Shown here piece after piece: positions 47,879 to 58,700 of a DNA stretch of 64,000 nucleotides. The stretch spans positions 62,001 to 126,000 of the forward strand of contig JACGCN010000008.1 of assembly GCA_014905825.1 (NCBI GenBank), read 5' to 3'. The DNA is from Lyophyllum atratum. Lineage: Eukaryota; Basidiomycota; Agaricomycetes; Agaricales; Lyophyllaceae. Numbering within the stretch: position 1 is the first letter of the stretch; each line of letters begins with the position of its first letter. The notes below the pieces were generated by a model, which worked only from the letters and a program-made list of their open reading frames with translations, had not been told where the DNA came from and searched no databases. Made by a program: the position numbers and the translations under genes.

Positions 47879-47890
47879 GGTTACGGGCCC
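47879..47890 (+). other. Probable primer-binding site (half-tRNA type)
   Basis: Directly after the LTR, GGTTACGGGCCC differs by one base from GGTTATGGGCCC, the complement of the anticodon-stem region of initiator tRNA-Met. Drosophila copia is known to prime from a 5' half of that tRNA. The alternative is an anticodon-half of another tRNA, since the matching anticodon here would be CGU. Confidence 0.5.
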
Positions 47891-47983
47891 CCGTTAGCTC
47901 TTCAGAAATCACTTCAGACACTCTTAGACGAACTCAAACATTCATTTTACATCACATCCCACACCCCACATCCTACCGACACC

Positions 47984-50900
47984 ATGTCTACAAAAGCCAA
48001 TACGGCACCCACATTCCCGACCAGCGAACACTTCGACGGGTCGAACTTCCTGGCATTTAAAAATCGCATCACCATGGCGGTGCGTGTTGCCGGTGCTGAA
48101 GGATACCTCGACGGCACCATCACCCAACCCTCACCACTCCCGGCCGGTTCTCTTCCCCCCGAGCAAACCGAATGGTCGTCACTCACCCCTTCAAAGCACG
48201 AATGGGGAGTTCGAGATGCGTGGGTACTCGCGCTGATCAGCTACAACACCACAAACCCCATCGGTCTCGGAGTAAAGCAGGACGGAACAGCTGCTGAGGC
48301 CTGGAAGTCCATCGAGAATATCTATGGGACGACCAGTGAGCTGGCGGCAGCTGCGGCCGAAAAGATCCTACGCACTGTCTCGTACTCGGAGGGATCAAAC
48401 TTCCTCGAGCATATCTCGGACCTCCGCACGAAATGGAGCACGGCTGTGGAGAAGGGCGCGGAGATCAGTGACAAGGGCTTCCGCGCGATTGTGCTAGGCT
48501 CCTTACCAAAATCGTGGAACGTGGTCATCGCCACACTCAGCGCCACCAAGACGTCCGCTGAAGCTATCGCAGCGTTAACCCTCCACTGGCAGCTCGAGAC
48601 GAGGGATAACCCACCTGCTGGACCCTCGGCGACCGCGCTACAGACCAAAACCCATTCCCATTCGCACTCCAACAAGTCGGGGAACTCTGACCTCGTCTGC
48701 GTCAACACAAACTGCGGTCGGAAGGGACATACCATCGAGAATTGCTACTGGAAAGGTGGAGGAAAAGAAGGTCAATTCCCCGCCAACTTCCGCAATCGCT
48801 CACGTACCACCACACCCGCCACACCTGTCGCGGCGGTCGCGTCCACCAACACGCCCGCTAATCCTACCCCTCCTACCACCGCCAACGTTGCTAATACCAA
48901 CTCAAATACCTCCCGCGTCACTTACGCACTATCCGCGCTCACCAACCCCACTGCATCTACCCCTTTCCACCCCAACGCCTTCTTCGACCTCGCAAACGAC
49001 TACTTCGCTAACCCAGCCACCGCCATGATCGCGTCGAGCCAGATCCCCACCTACGCTGACTCCGGCGCCAGCGATCACTGCTTTGTCGAAAGGTCGAGCT
49101 TCACCGACTACGAAGAATTCGCGGTACCCCGCAAGGGTCAGCCGGCGAACCGTGGTGCTACCTTCCGCATCATAGGGCGGGGGACGGTTAAGAAAACCGT
49201 GGCGGTGAATGGGCAGGAATCGGACCTGTTGTTCAAGTCAGCGTTACATACACCCGACTTGACGGCGAACCTTATATCCATCGGCAAATTTGACGCCGCA
49301 GGCTTTACGGTCACGTTCGCCAAAGGAAAGGCCACCTTCATGGATGCGAGTGGGAGGGTATTCATGGTGGGAGAAGGCGCAGATGGGATGTACCGACTCG
49401 ACTCGGTAGCGTCTGTCCAGGCATCGACGAAGGTGATGGTCGCTCGTTCACTGAGCGTACCTGTTGATCTCGATGTATGGCACCGGCGATTCGTCCATGC
49501 CGGTGTCAGTGGACTTCGAAGCCTGGTGAAAAAGGGGTTGGTCGATGGGATGAACGTAAAAGGGGGGTTAGACATACCTGGGCTGTGCGAAGACTGCGTG
49601 TACGGGAAGCACGCCGCACGCCCATACGATGGGATTGTGATACCAGAGAAGGAACCGAACGAGCGGTGTCATCTCGATCTCTGGGGACCAGCGACCACCG
49701 CCTCGCTTGGGGGAGCCTGGTACATGATGTTGGTGGTTGATGGGGGTACTACTCGGATGCGTAGCTTCTACTTGTCCAGGAAGGATGCGGACACCACCCT
49801 GCTGGCGTTTAAGACGTACCATGTCGAATCCGAACGTCAAACCGGCAAGAAGCTGCGGCGCTGCCGTATCGACGCGGGGCGCGAATGGGTGAACGCGACG
49901 TGGTTCGAATATTGTGGCACGCATGGCATCATCCTAGAGATCAGCACACCCTACGCTCACCCCCAGAACGGTCTTGCAGAACGCTCTATACGCACCATCA
50001 TCGAAGCCGTCCGCTGCATGCTGGTGGACAGCGGTCTCGCCAAGTTTCTCTGGGCGGAGGCTGGTTCTACCGCGGTTTACACACGCAACTTCATCCCCTC
50101 ATCACGTCACCCGGATCTCGTCCCGGAGGAGGGCTGGACAGGGAAGCGGCAGGGTGTCGCCCACCTTCGCCCGTTTGGGTGCACGGCATTTGCCAAGGTA
50201 CCGGAGGAGTTGGTGGTTTCTAAATTGGACCCACGATCGATCAAATACGTCATGATCGGTTATGCGGACAGCGGATACAAACTGTTCGATCGAGGAACAC
50301 GTTCTATAATTACCAGCCGAGATGTGATCTTCGATGAAGGTCTCGGTCACCGCGCCCTCACCATCCTCGACGACGACGACCTTCTCGCGAGAGAGGATCC
50401 TCCTGCTGACCCCAACGCACCCGGCATTATCCCACGCCGACAGCCTATTGCCCCTCGTATCCGGGATACCGACGGACCCCTCCATGCTGAGCGACTACCT
50501 CCGCCACCCCCTGATAACGCACCTGCTTACCCCGCGCGGAACGCCACCGTCGCACCTCCACCCCCTGATGAGCTACCACTTGCCCTGCGTCGTGCGCGCA
50601 GGAACGCGGCGCCCACGCCCGCGATCATCGCTGCTCGCGAAACCAGTGCTACCGAGGACGCTGCGCGCGCCGCGGGGGAGGACTGGGCTACAGACGCCCC
50701 TCAACCCCGCGCGTTCCTTGCCGACGACATGCATGCCTACCTGGCCTCTCTGGACACTGCAGCCTCCACGCTATCCGACTCCTACGTCCCCAAACACTAC
50801 GGTGAGGCCATGCGGCGACCCGACTTGTGGCAGGTGCCCATGGACACCGAATTGGCTGTGTTGCGGGAACGGGAGGTTTTCCGCTTGGTACCTGAGTCAG

Positions 50901-52342
50901 ACGTACCTGCAGGAAAGAAGGTTATTGGTTGCATGTGGGTCTACGCGAACAAGTATGACGCCGACGGCAATATTGTGAAGCGGAAGGCTCGATTGGTGGC
51001 GAAGGGATACTCTCAGGTGCAGGGGGAGGATTTTGACGAGACATACGCGTCGGTGGTGCGCCTCGAGTCGATGCGGATGACTGCGGCCATTGCAGCGCAA
51101 CAGGGACTTCACATTTGGCAGGTCGATTTCGTCTCAGCCTACCTCAACAGCAAACTCGAGCACCTCGTGTACATGCGCGTGCCGCCAGGGTTTCCGGGGG
51201 GAGAGGGCAAGGTATGCTTAATGCTAAAAACCCTTTACGGCATGATGCAGGGAGGATACGACTGGTGGCACACCCTCGACCGCGCCTACGCCGGCATCGG
51301 GTACTCATCCTCACGCGCAGACAGCTGTGTTCGCTCAAAACTTATCGGGAACGAACTCACCATTACATGCACGTTCACGGACGATATATTCGGTGTGTCA
51401 TCTACTGAGGAAGGAAAGGAGAAGGCGAAGGAAGAGTTGGGAAGGTGCTACGAGATAAAGGACTTGGGGGAGCCGAAGTACATCCTGGGCATGCGTATAG
51501 ACCGCGACGAAACCACTGGTGCGATTTCCTTATCCCAGCGCGCTTACCTAGAACGCGTTATCCAGCGCTTCGGTATGAGTGAAGCAAACCCCCATCCTAC
51601 TCCACTTCCATCCGGCATCCACCTCGATCAATCCCAATCCCCTCGCACCGACGCTGATCGCACCTACATGAAAGACAAGCCGTACCGAGAACTACTCGGG
51701 TCCCTTATGTGGGCCCAGGTCGCCACGCGCCCCGACATCTCATATGCGGTGGGACTACTGGCGCGTTTCCAGTCCAACCCCGGACCGGTACACTGGCGGG
51801 CGATGCTCCACGTGTTGGGGTACCTCAAGGGAACCCTCGACTACCGCATCACGTATCGAAAGGTAGAAGGAGGGCTAAAACCTACTGGCTTTGTCGATGC
51901 CGACTATGCAGGTGACTACGATACTCGGCGCTCAACCAGTGGATACGTCTTCATGATGGCCGGGGGGCCGGTCTCATGGAGCTCGAGGCGTCAGGCTACT
52001 GTAGCCCTTTCAACCACGGAGGCGGAGTACATGGCGTTAACGGGAGCAGCGCAGAACGCGCTCTGGATGCACGACTCCCTGGTGGAACTTAACCTCGCGC
52101 AACCCCTACCGGCAAACCTCCACTGCGACAACACTTCCACCATCGCTCTCGCCAACTCCACCAAGGGGCACACTCGCGCAAAGCATATCGATGTTCGCTA
52201 CCACTACACACGTGAACGCGTCGACGAGGGAGACCTCGAAATCATCCACATTCCTTCCACTGAAAACATCGCCGACATTTTCACCAAACCTCTCACTCGC
52301 GTGTTACACGAACATATGGTCAAGCTCCTTCGCCTCAAGTAG
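47984..52342 (+). CDS. Copia gag-pol polyprotein, intact
   Basis: 1452 codons in one frame without stop or frameshift. Gag part to residue ~330, with a zinc knuckle CVNTNCGRKGHTIENC (about 238-253; Cys-x4-Cys instead of the usual Cys-x2-Cys). Protease YADSGASDH (~357). Integrase: GAG-pre-integrase zinc finger W-H-R-R-F ... C-E-D-C (~500-540), catalytic HLDLWGP (~562), RIDAGREW (~630) and QNGLAERSIRTI (~660). Reverse transcriptase: VIGCMWVYANKYDADG (~980), QVDFVSAYLNS and CTFTDDIFG (FTDD in place of YVDD, ~1129). RNase H: ADYAGDYDTRRSTSGYVF (~1306), STTEAEYMAL and LHCDNTS. It ends KLLRLK at TAG 52340-52342. The intact frame and matching LTRs suggest a recently active copy. Confidence 0.97.
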   Translation: MSTKANTAPTFPTSEHFDGSNFLAFKNRITMAVRVAGAEGYLDGTITQPSPLPAGSLPPEQTEWSSLTPSKHEWGVRDAWVLALISYNTTNPIGLGVKQDGTAAEAWKSIENIYGTTSELAAAAAEKILRTVSYSEGSNFLEHISDLRTKWSTAVEKGAEISDKGFRAIVLGSLPKSWNVVIATLSATKTSAEAIAALTLHWQLETRDNPPAGPSATALQTKTHSHSHSNKSGNSDLVCVNTNCGRKGHTIENCYWKGGGKEGQFPANFRNRSRTTTPATPVAAVASTNTPANPTPPTTANVANTNSNTSRVTYALSALTNPTASTPFHPNAFFDLANDYFANPATAMIASSQIPTYADSGASDHCFVERSSFTDYEEFAVPRKGQPANRGATFRIIGRGTVKKTVAVNGQESDLLFKSALHTPDLTANLISIGKFDAAGFTVTFAKGKATFMDASGRVFMVGEGADGMYRLDSVASVQASTKVMVARSLSVPVDLDVWHRRFVHAGVSGLRSLVKKGLVDGMNVKGGLDIPGLCEDCVYGKHAARPYDGIVIPEKEPNERCHLDLWGPATTASLGGAWYMMLVVDGGTTRMRSFYLSRKDADTTLLAFKTYHVESERQTGKKLRRCRIDAGREWVNATWFEYCGTHGIILEISTPYAHPQNGLAERSIRTIIEAVRCMLVDSGLAKFLWAEAGSTAVYTRNFIPSSRHPDLVPEEGWTGKRQGVAHLRPFGCTAFAKVPEELVVSKLDPRSIKYVMIGYADSGYKLFDRGTRSIITSRDVIFDEGLGHRALTILDDDDLLAREDPPADPNAPGIIPRRQPIAPRIRDTDGPLHAERLPPPPPDNAPAYPARNATVAPPPPDELPLALRRARRNAAPTPAIIAARETSATEDAARAAGEDWATDAPQPRAFLADDMHAYLASLDTAASTLSDSYVPKHYGEAMRRPDLWQVPMDTELAVLREREVFRLVPESDVPAGKKVIGCMWVYANKYDADGNIVKRKARLVAKGYSQVQGEDFDETYASVVRLESMRMTAAIAAQQGLHIWQVDFVSAYLNSKLEHLVYMRVPPGFPGGEGKVCLMLKTLYGMMQGGYDWWHTLDRAYAGIGYSSSRADSCVRSKLIGNELTITCTFTDDIFGVSSTEEGKEKAKEELGRCYEIKDLGEPKYILGMRIDRDETTGAISLSQRAYLERVIQRFGMSEANPHPTPLPSGIHLDQSQSPRTDADRTYMKDKPYRELLGSLMWAQVATRPDISYAVGLLARFQSNPGPVHWRAMLHVLGYLKGTLDYRITYRKVEGGLKPTGFVDADYAGDYDTRRSTSGYVFMMAGGPVSWSSRRQATVALSTTEAEYMALTGAAQNALWMHDSLVELNLAQPLPANLHCDNTSTIALANSTKGHTRAKHIDVRYHYTRERVDEGDLEIIHIPSTENIADIFTKPLTRVLHEHMVKLLRLK

Positions 52343-52356
52343 GGTTCTGGACGTCC

Positions 52357-52363
52357 GGGGGAG
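52357..52363 (+). other. Polypurine tract of the copia element
   Basis: GGGGGAG lies immediately before the TGTTGTG start of the right LTR, the expected position for plus-strand priming. Confidence 0.75.
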
Positions 52364-52648
52364 TGTTGTGAATTGGACTTACCAGAACCGGTTTCGGTAA
52401 CGTCGCGCCCTATTTCCTTATTTATCCAACGGTCACTATATTTAGATTCTCGCTTATTACTTACGCCCTCGATGCCGTGCATCGAGACTCTTTCAATTCA
52501 GTTGTGCCGCAGACTGTTTACCAGTCTTTACTATACGACAATTTTCGAGGGTAGATATTCGACATACCTACACAGCGCTGCCCTTAGTCGTCTTCCACAT
52601 ACCGTGTCTGACACTAAGGGTAAGCATCCTCTACTTACTTCTATTTTA
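52364..52648 (+). repeat. Right LTR, truncated (285 bp)
   Basis: Identical to the left LTR except for one base, then ends inside the intron-like segment after TCTATTTTA. The remaining ~120 bp is not found to its right in the window. Confidence 0.9.
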
Positions 52649-52660
52649 CGTGCGAGTATG

Positions 52661-52684
52661 GGCCATTGCAAGCATGGCGTGGCC
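52661..52684 (-). other. Candidate Helitron 3'-terminal hairpin
   Basis: Inverted repeat GGCCA...TGGCC with a nested GCCAT...ATGGC, located 12 bp from the point where LTR sequence stops. Position and size fit a Helitron terminator hairpin. Confidence 0.5.
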
Positions 52685-52765
52685 GAGATCTAGATCTTGA
52701 GGATCACATGTCAAATTAGGGTACAGACAATGGTTTACATAATCACATGGTGCACAGACCCTAAA

Positions 52766-55700
52766 CTAGGCGATTGAATTAGGTTCCTTAACATACATAG
52801 CGAGGCTCGCTTCCCTTGAGCCACTCAAAGCCAAGTCCGCACTGGACAGGTCCAGCTCAGGGATCAAGTGCCTTCCTGTGGTAAGGCCATCGTGAAACCA
52901 CACCATGCCACCTTCATCCACATACCTACAAGTAAAGTGACTGTTCCCATAGTAAACCACCCCTCTCAATACATACCGAACACTGGTTGCTCCTGGCACG
53001 GTTACAGATAGAGACCTGTCAATAGATGTGTGGATATTGGAGACATCAAAGGCAATCAATGGTGGGGTATGAATAAAGCCGTAATATCTGTCCAGGTGTG
53101 TGTTGCATGTCCGGCACCGCGCTTCTGTTGGTGTGTAAAAGTTATTGACATTGATACATTCACCAATGGACTCTTGATCGTTTGACAACAACACAATGTG
53201 AGCTGAGTTCAATTTTGAAGGTCGTCTGCTAACTCCATGGCCATTCCTACATCGCTGGTAAGACGAGATAATTGGTTCCCTACACTTGAATAGCTCGTCT
53301 ACAATTGCATGAATGCTTGTGTAACCACCCGTCGGAAATGTGGAGGAATTCTTTGTATTAAGCTTAATACGTAGCCAATCTCTGACAGCTTCCAGTGACT
53401 CGTGGTCGCCAGCATTGATGACCTCAAATTTCTGAGTTAGGGGTCTGGTAAAGCTGACACTCATCCGGCGCAGGTTTTCAGACCAAATACAACGATCAGC
53501 AGTCCACAAGTTGAATAACAGGACAATAACACTATCGTAAGCGCAGCTATTAGAGTCCCATACTGTACCCATAGGGTCTAAACATTGCTGCCCATCCACA
53601 CTATTCCAACTGACAGTCATACGCATACGCTTAGTTGCGGGTTCGTTAGCATCTGCTTCATCCCTTGCCTTTCGCTTTATTGATGTACTAAGATGGACAT
53701 CCGCAGGAGTGGCCCCTTTTGCCGGGACAAAGGTGCTCTTTGGAGGTGCAATACCTGTTATTGGGCTAGTTCTGCTCACTGTTTGCCATGGTATGTCAGG
53801 CAATGAACACTCTTCATATGGGTCAGATTTATTCCAGATAAGAGCAGGATGCAGATGGGGGGGCAGGTAATCAGTATTCTGGCATTTTCTGAAGGAGGTC
53901 AACAGGTCAGATCTTCTAGGTGCATCATAGAAACCGACTGGGAGGTTTCCACAATATCTCAGTCTGGTTACTTCATCAAGAAGCTCAAGGTCACGAAACT
54001 CCTGCCTCAGTGCACCACTTGCCTTCCCTGTGATAATTGATGCATCATATCCGCATAACAGAAGAGTCCCAGCTGCTGTTGAGCTCCGTGACAAGGCCGT
54101 GTAATATGCTTGATGTGTTTTGCATTTCCTCAGATCAACCGGGTTATTGGGGCGAGTCTTTCCTTGGCTGGCATAATCTGTTATAGCATAGTTTACAAGG
54201 ACTTCTACCTGAGAGCGGTTGACATTGATTCTATCATCGTTGGGGAGACTGCAAGTTAAAGATACAGTTGAACGGACTATTGGAACGACATTTAGGGGAA
54301 GGCCTTCAATTTGAACGGCTTGAGGTGGATTGTTCAGCATAACGAACAGAGTTTCCAGCATTGGTTGACCCATAGATCCTACGCAGGCTTTCCACCCATA
54401 CACAAAACCTTCTTGCCCATTAGTCATGCATAACTCAGTTGCAGCATTGTTTTTTATAATGACTGGAAGACCTAGACACAAAGACAATGTTCCCGCTATA
54501 TGGTTGGAGGTAGATGAAGGAGGTTGGGCCCACAGGGCCTCCTGCTGCTGCTTTGGAAGGGGTTTTCTTTGTCGCGTACGGGGAGCCCGATTAGCTGCAT
54601 TGGGTTGACCATCTTCATCCTTGTTAGCTGCAAGCGTGTCCTCACTATAAAAATTGACTAGGTCCTGACAACTTTCACGAGCAAACCTTGCGCACCCCAG
54701 TATGTTTACAGCGTCCTTGTCTATGTTATGAGCAGTTATAATAGACACATTGCGAAATTGTTCATCTAATATGCATGGTCTTCCGGGATTACTGCTTGTT
54801 GTTCTGCTGTCCAAAAATTTCAGATCCTGAGGCGTGCATGCGCGGTAGCGCATATTGATAAGACATGTCCTGAGTGCTTCATCCTCTGGTGACTGGGTCC
54901 GTTGCCTCATATTTTGCCGTAGTATCACAACAATTGTGACCTGATGCCACACAGCTTTTCCGATGGCTGCCTCTTGTTCGTTTAGGTATGTAGTCCTTGT
55001 ACCTACAGTACGGCTGTACAATGCAGCATGTTCATGTCCCTGCACAGGTGGAAGCTGAGCAAAATCTCCTGCAAATAACATGTTCATTCCTCCAAATGGC
55101 AAGTGCATATTCCCGGTGATATTAGCTAAACGTGCAGACACCCTGTACATGTCTCGGCAAGAGAGCATGGATACCTCATCAAAAAATACATATTCAACTC
55201 CAAGCAGTCGACTCTTAACGTTTGCCATCTGGTTCTTAGAAACTGAACCCATGTCATTGATCCCAAACATCGAGTGGTATGTGGATCCTCCCAAGAGAGA
55301 AGCGGCAGTGCCTGTGGGTGCAACAACCACTAGCCTGTGTGACTCGCACCTGGCCTCAAAGTATTTCACCAAGGCTTTTAACACCTGGGTTTTTCCTGTG
55401 CCCCCCATTCCTCCCATATACATCTTAAGCTGCTCTGGTAAGTATGAAGCAGCATGATTAGCAACTATCCGGAAAGCTCTTGACTGCTCTTCATTCAGGC
55501 CAAAGTCGACTGAAATACTCAGCACCACTGGTTCCCATTTATCGCTCTTATACTTGGCCTCCAGAAACCCGCGGTTGATGATGTCCACTACTCCAGGCGC
55601 ATTAGTAGTGGGCTTTGAAAAGGGCTCCAATGATGAACTTGGGATCTTTCTTTGTCGCTCCATAACAATAGCATTTTTTTGGTTGGTGATTACAGTCTTC

Positions 55701-58700
55701 CAATGATGGCCAGGAAGGGAAGATGTCAGAGGCGAACGACTAGCGTCCACACCTAGATCTTGGTCCATCAATGGTCGATTCCAACCCAACATGGCCATGT
55801 CAGCAGTCATTTTAGCAAGAGCAGCCTGACGTCTCAGCTCCTTCTTTCCCGGAAGATTTGCAATATCTTGAACGCCAAAATCAATGGTTTCGTCTCCCTC
55901 TTCACGCTCCAAAAGATCCTGCTGCTGCATCTCGTCAATGTCTGAGGCTGATATACTGTTGCCAGGAAACGTGAGTGCACCACTTTTTAACTGCGCGTAG
56001 AAATCGTCTCGCGCGTCAAGACACTCATAACGTATGTTCATATTCTTCATGATCTCTAGCTGTCTTTTTGTGAAGAGGTGACGTGAAAAGGCACTGTCCC
56101 AATCCTCTTTGAATGATTTTAGGTCACGACCATCACGCCACGGTTTAAACATGGTGAGCATAGTTAAGCAATAATACTGGCGGTCACCTTGATCACGTCT
56201 TGGCAGGGTGCCACCAATAAAGTTGGGCACTCTGTTAGTGTGTGGAGGGTGTACGTATGTACCATGTGTGTCAGCAAGAGGATGTTCAGGGAGGAAAGCA
56301 ATAATCGCTCCAGAGCCACTCCTCGAAGTGGTATGCATGGCAGACGTCGTTTTTTTCAACTTTACACGCTGAGACCGTGATACCCATTCATGTAGAGACA
56401 TGCCACTCAGCTCTGGGCCACGATGTATGTAATCAAAGATGGGGGATAAACCAACTACATTTCCTCGCCTTTTCAGCAGGGTGAGCTTATCTGATTCTAT
56501 CTCCTTGTCGGCACTTTCTTCAGTCCAGGGACGCTGAGCCTCTCTAACATAACTAGGCCAATGAACATTCACAAAAGTGTGATCAGTATAATGATCCGGG
56601 TTTCCTAATAGATACATGCATATCATAGGCGACCCCATTTCGGACTTGGCACTTAGTACATTCGCCATTTTTGTCATCAAAGACCTTGCCTTTTCATCCC
56701 TTGGCAGTGGACCATTTATCAGATCTGTGTTTTTCTTGAAAATAGAAGTTACAGCACTGAATGCAGAACTAGTCTTCAGTGCAGGTTTAGTAATGTACTT
56801 TGTAACATACAGAAGCACAGATTTGACTGCAGTACCAGAACGCAGACTTGTAACATCAGTGTTGCAACGAAACAGATAGGATAAAGCAGCAGTGAAGGTA
56901 TTGATCCAAGGTTCTGACTTCCGCATATTGAGAGCACCCGTCTCAGTATCTACCTCAGTTTGTTTATGCAATGGTCTAGGAAATCTGGCTCTACATCTTT
57001 TCCATGGATTATCCAAGCACCCCTTATTCTCTCTGTTCAATTTTTTTGTCCCATCCTCTTTATACACGGAATAGCAAGTATGTATGTTTGAACGAAATAC
57101 AATGTCATCGACCATGAACTTAAACTTGGACCACCACCCTTCTAGTTCAGAACATGTATTGCATGTAGAGCAGTCGGTTGCACAAGGTGGAGGCGGGGGA
57201 TCAGGAAGGGTCCTAGTCGGGTCTACATATTCGGGCATGTTCTCCATTTCAGATACTTTTTCTTTTACTGTGTCGATTGTACCGGTAAGAAAATCACCAG
57301 TGAATGCTGCTTCTAAATACTGAACCAGAGATTTCTGGAAGTCAGAATCTGGGTCCATGATCTTAGATCTTGCTTCGTCAGGAGTAAGTGCCCTTATCAA
57401 CCAAATAAGAATATGTAAATGGAGCGTCAGACGGCCTTGCTGCTCGACTGTCCCATAATAAGCAGAGGTGTTCCCGTATAGACCAGGTGTGTCAGAGCCT
57501 ACCCCTAGAACATGCTTAATGAAGGCAGAGATCATAAAATGGAAGAATCGAGCTCCAGCCACCGGATTGCTTGCAATAAGACGATAAGCCTTATCTGAAC
57601 TGACACGAAGCTCAGGCTTGAATTCTGTGCCGCTATCTGCAAAGTAAAGACATATTGGGTGCTTAATGTCAACAGGTGATAGAGTAATGTACCACGTTGG
57701 GGCACCTTTACTAACAACAAGAGACCATATCTCGTTTCTCATGTGCTTTTTGGAAACAGTTGAACCTTCAATACGTCCAGATACAATGTCCAGGTCTTCA
57801 ATTACTCTAAAGCAGGCTTTTTCGTCATCAGTATCAGGACGGAGGATCTCACCATTGGCCATGCGTGTTGCCATATTGTTGAATACATCTTGATTCACCG
57901 ACAAGAGGCGATCGGCTATGTCTGAGAAGTTCTTTCGCTCCACGGCGAGAAACCCACCACTGGTGGCCGCCCTAACCTGCTCGTGACTGAAAGCAGCAAA
58001 AGGATAGCCGGTATCCAATTGGAAACGCTTGTCGTGATAAAGTAACAGGTTTCCCTTATGTTTACGGACTGACATACGACCTTTGGATGCACCAAGTCCA
58101 CCTAGCCCGTACGGAAACAACCAAGGGAACATCTGAGGGTATAGTGACGGATCATTTTTGAACCAGTTTTTAGGGAGAGTGGAGTGACCCACACGCAAGA
58201 CAGCACCATTGGTACGCCAGTGTTGCAATGCCAACCCCTTCAGCTCTTCTTTCGTTTTTGTACTAAGACTTTCACCAGTCAGTCCACGAACAACAAAGGG
58301 GCAGCTGCCATCGAGGACCCCAGTTTCCCCTTCTACATCGAAGACAGCAGGATCAACAGTCTTGGCTTCCTTAACACTTGGGTGATAAATAACGGAGACA
58401 GGGGGTTCATGCTCTGGATATTCTGATAGATTTTTGTGGGATATCTTGACATCACTATAATCTTTGTGGTTGAGAAGCAACCATTCCAAGGTCTGTTGAA
58501 TGGCAGATCGACGAACCAAAAGAGGAGTTCGCTTGAAGTCTTCTTCCGTGGGCTGGCAAGGACCGGTAAACAATATTGCCAAAACTTCGTCCATTTCTGA
58601 GAGAGGTGGAGGGAGCATATCATACACCTTGACTACAGGGGACTCGAAAGCGATGAGATGAGCATTCATCTTTTTTAACCCAGAACTGGACACATGCGCG

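Larger units (their letters stand above)
47473..52648 (+). mobile_element. Ty1/copia LTR retrotransposon, right LTR interrupted
   Basis: Left LTR 47473-47878, primer-binding site at 47879, one gag-pol ORF 47984-52342, polypurine tract 52357-52363, and right LTR starting at 52364 but ending abruptly at about 52648. The two LTRs differ at one position over the 285 bp that can be compared (TATACAACAA versus TATACGACAA), so insertion was recent. The order protease-integrase-RT-RNase H marks the copia superfamily. The right LTR stops within its intron-like segment, where Helitron-type DNA begins. Confidence 0.95.

Noticed and set aside
52649..52666. GAGTATG near 52655 as the right-hand copia target duplication (left flank also ends GAGTATG)
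   Set aside because: The right LTR is truncated here and the motif is 6 bp past the break, so it cannot be the original target duplication; the match is probably chance.
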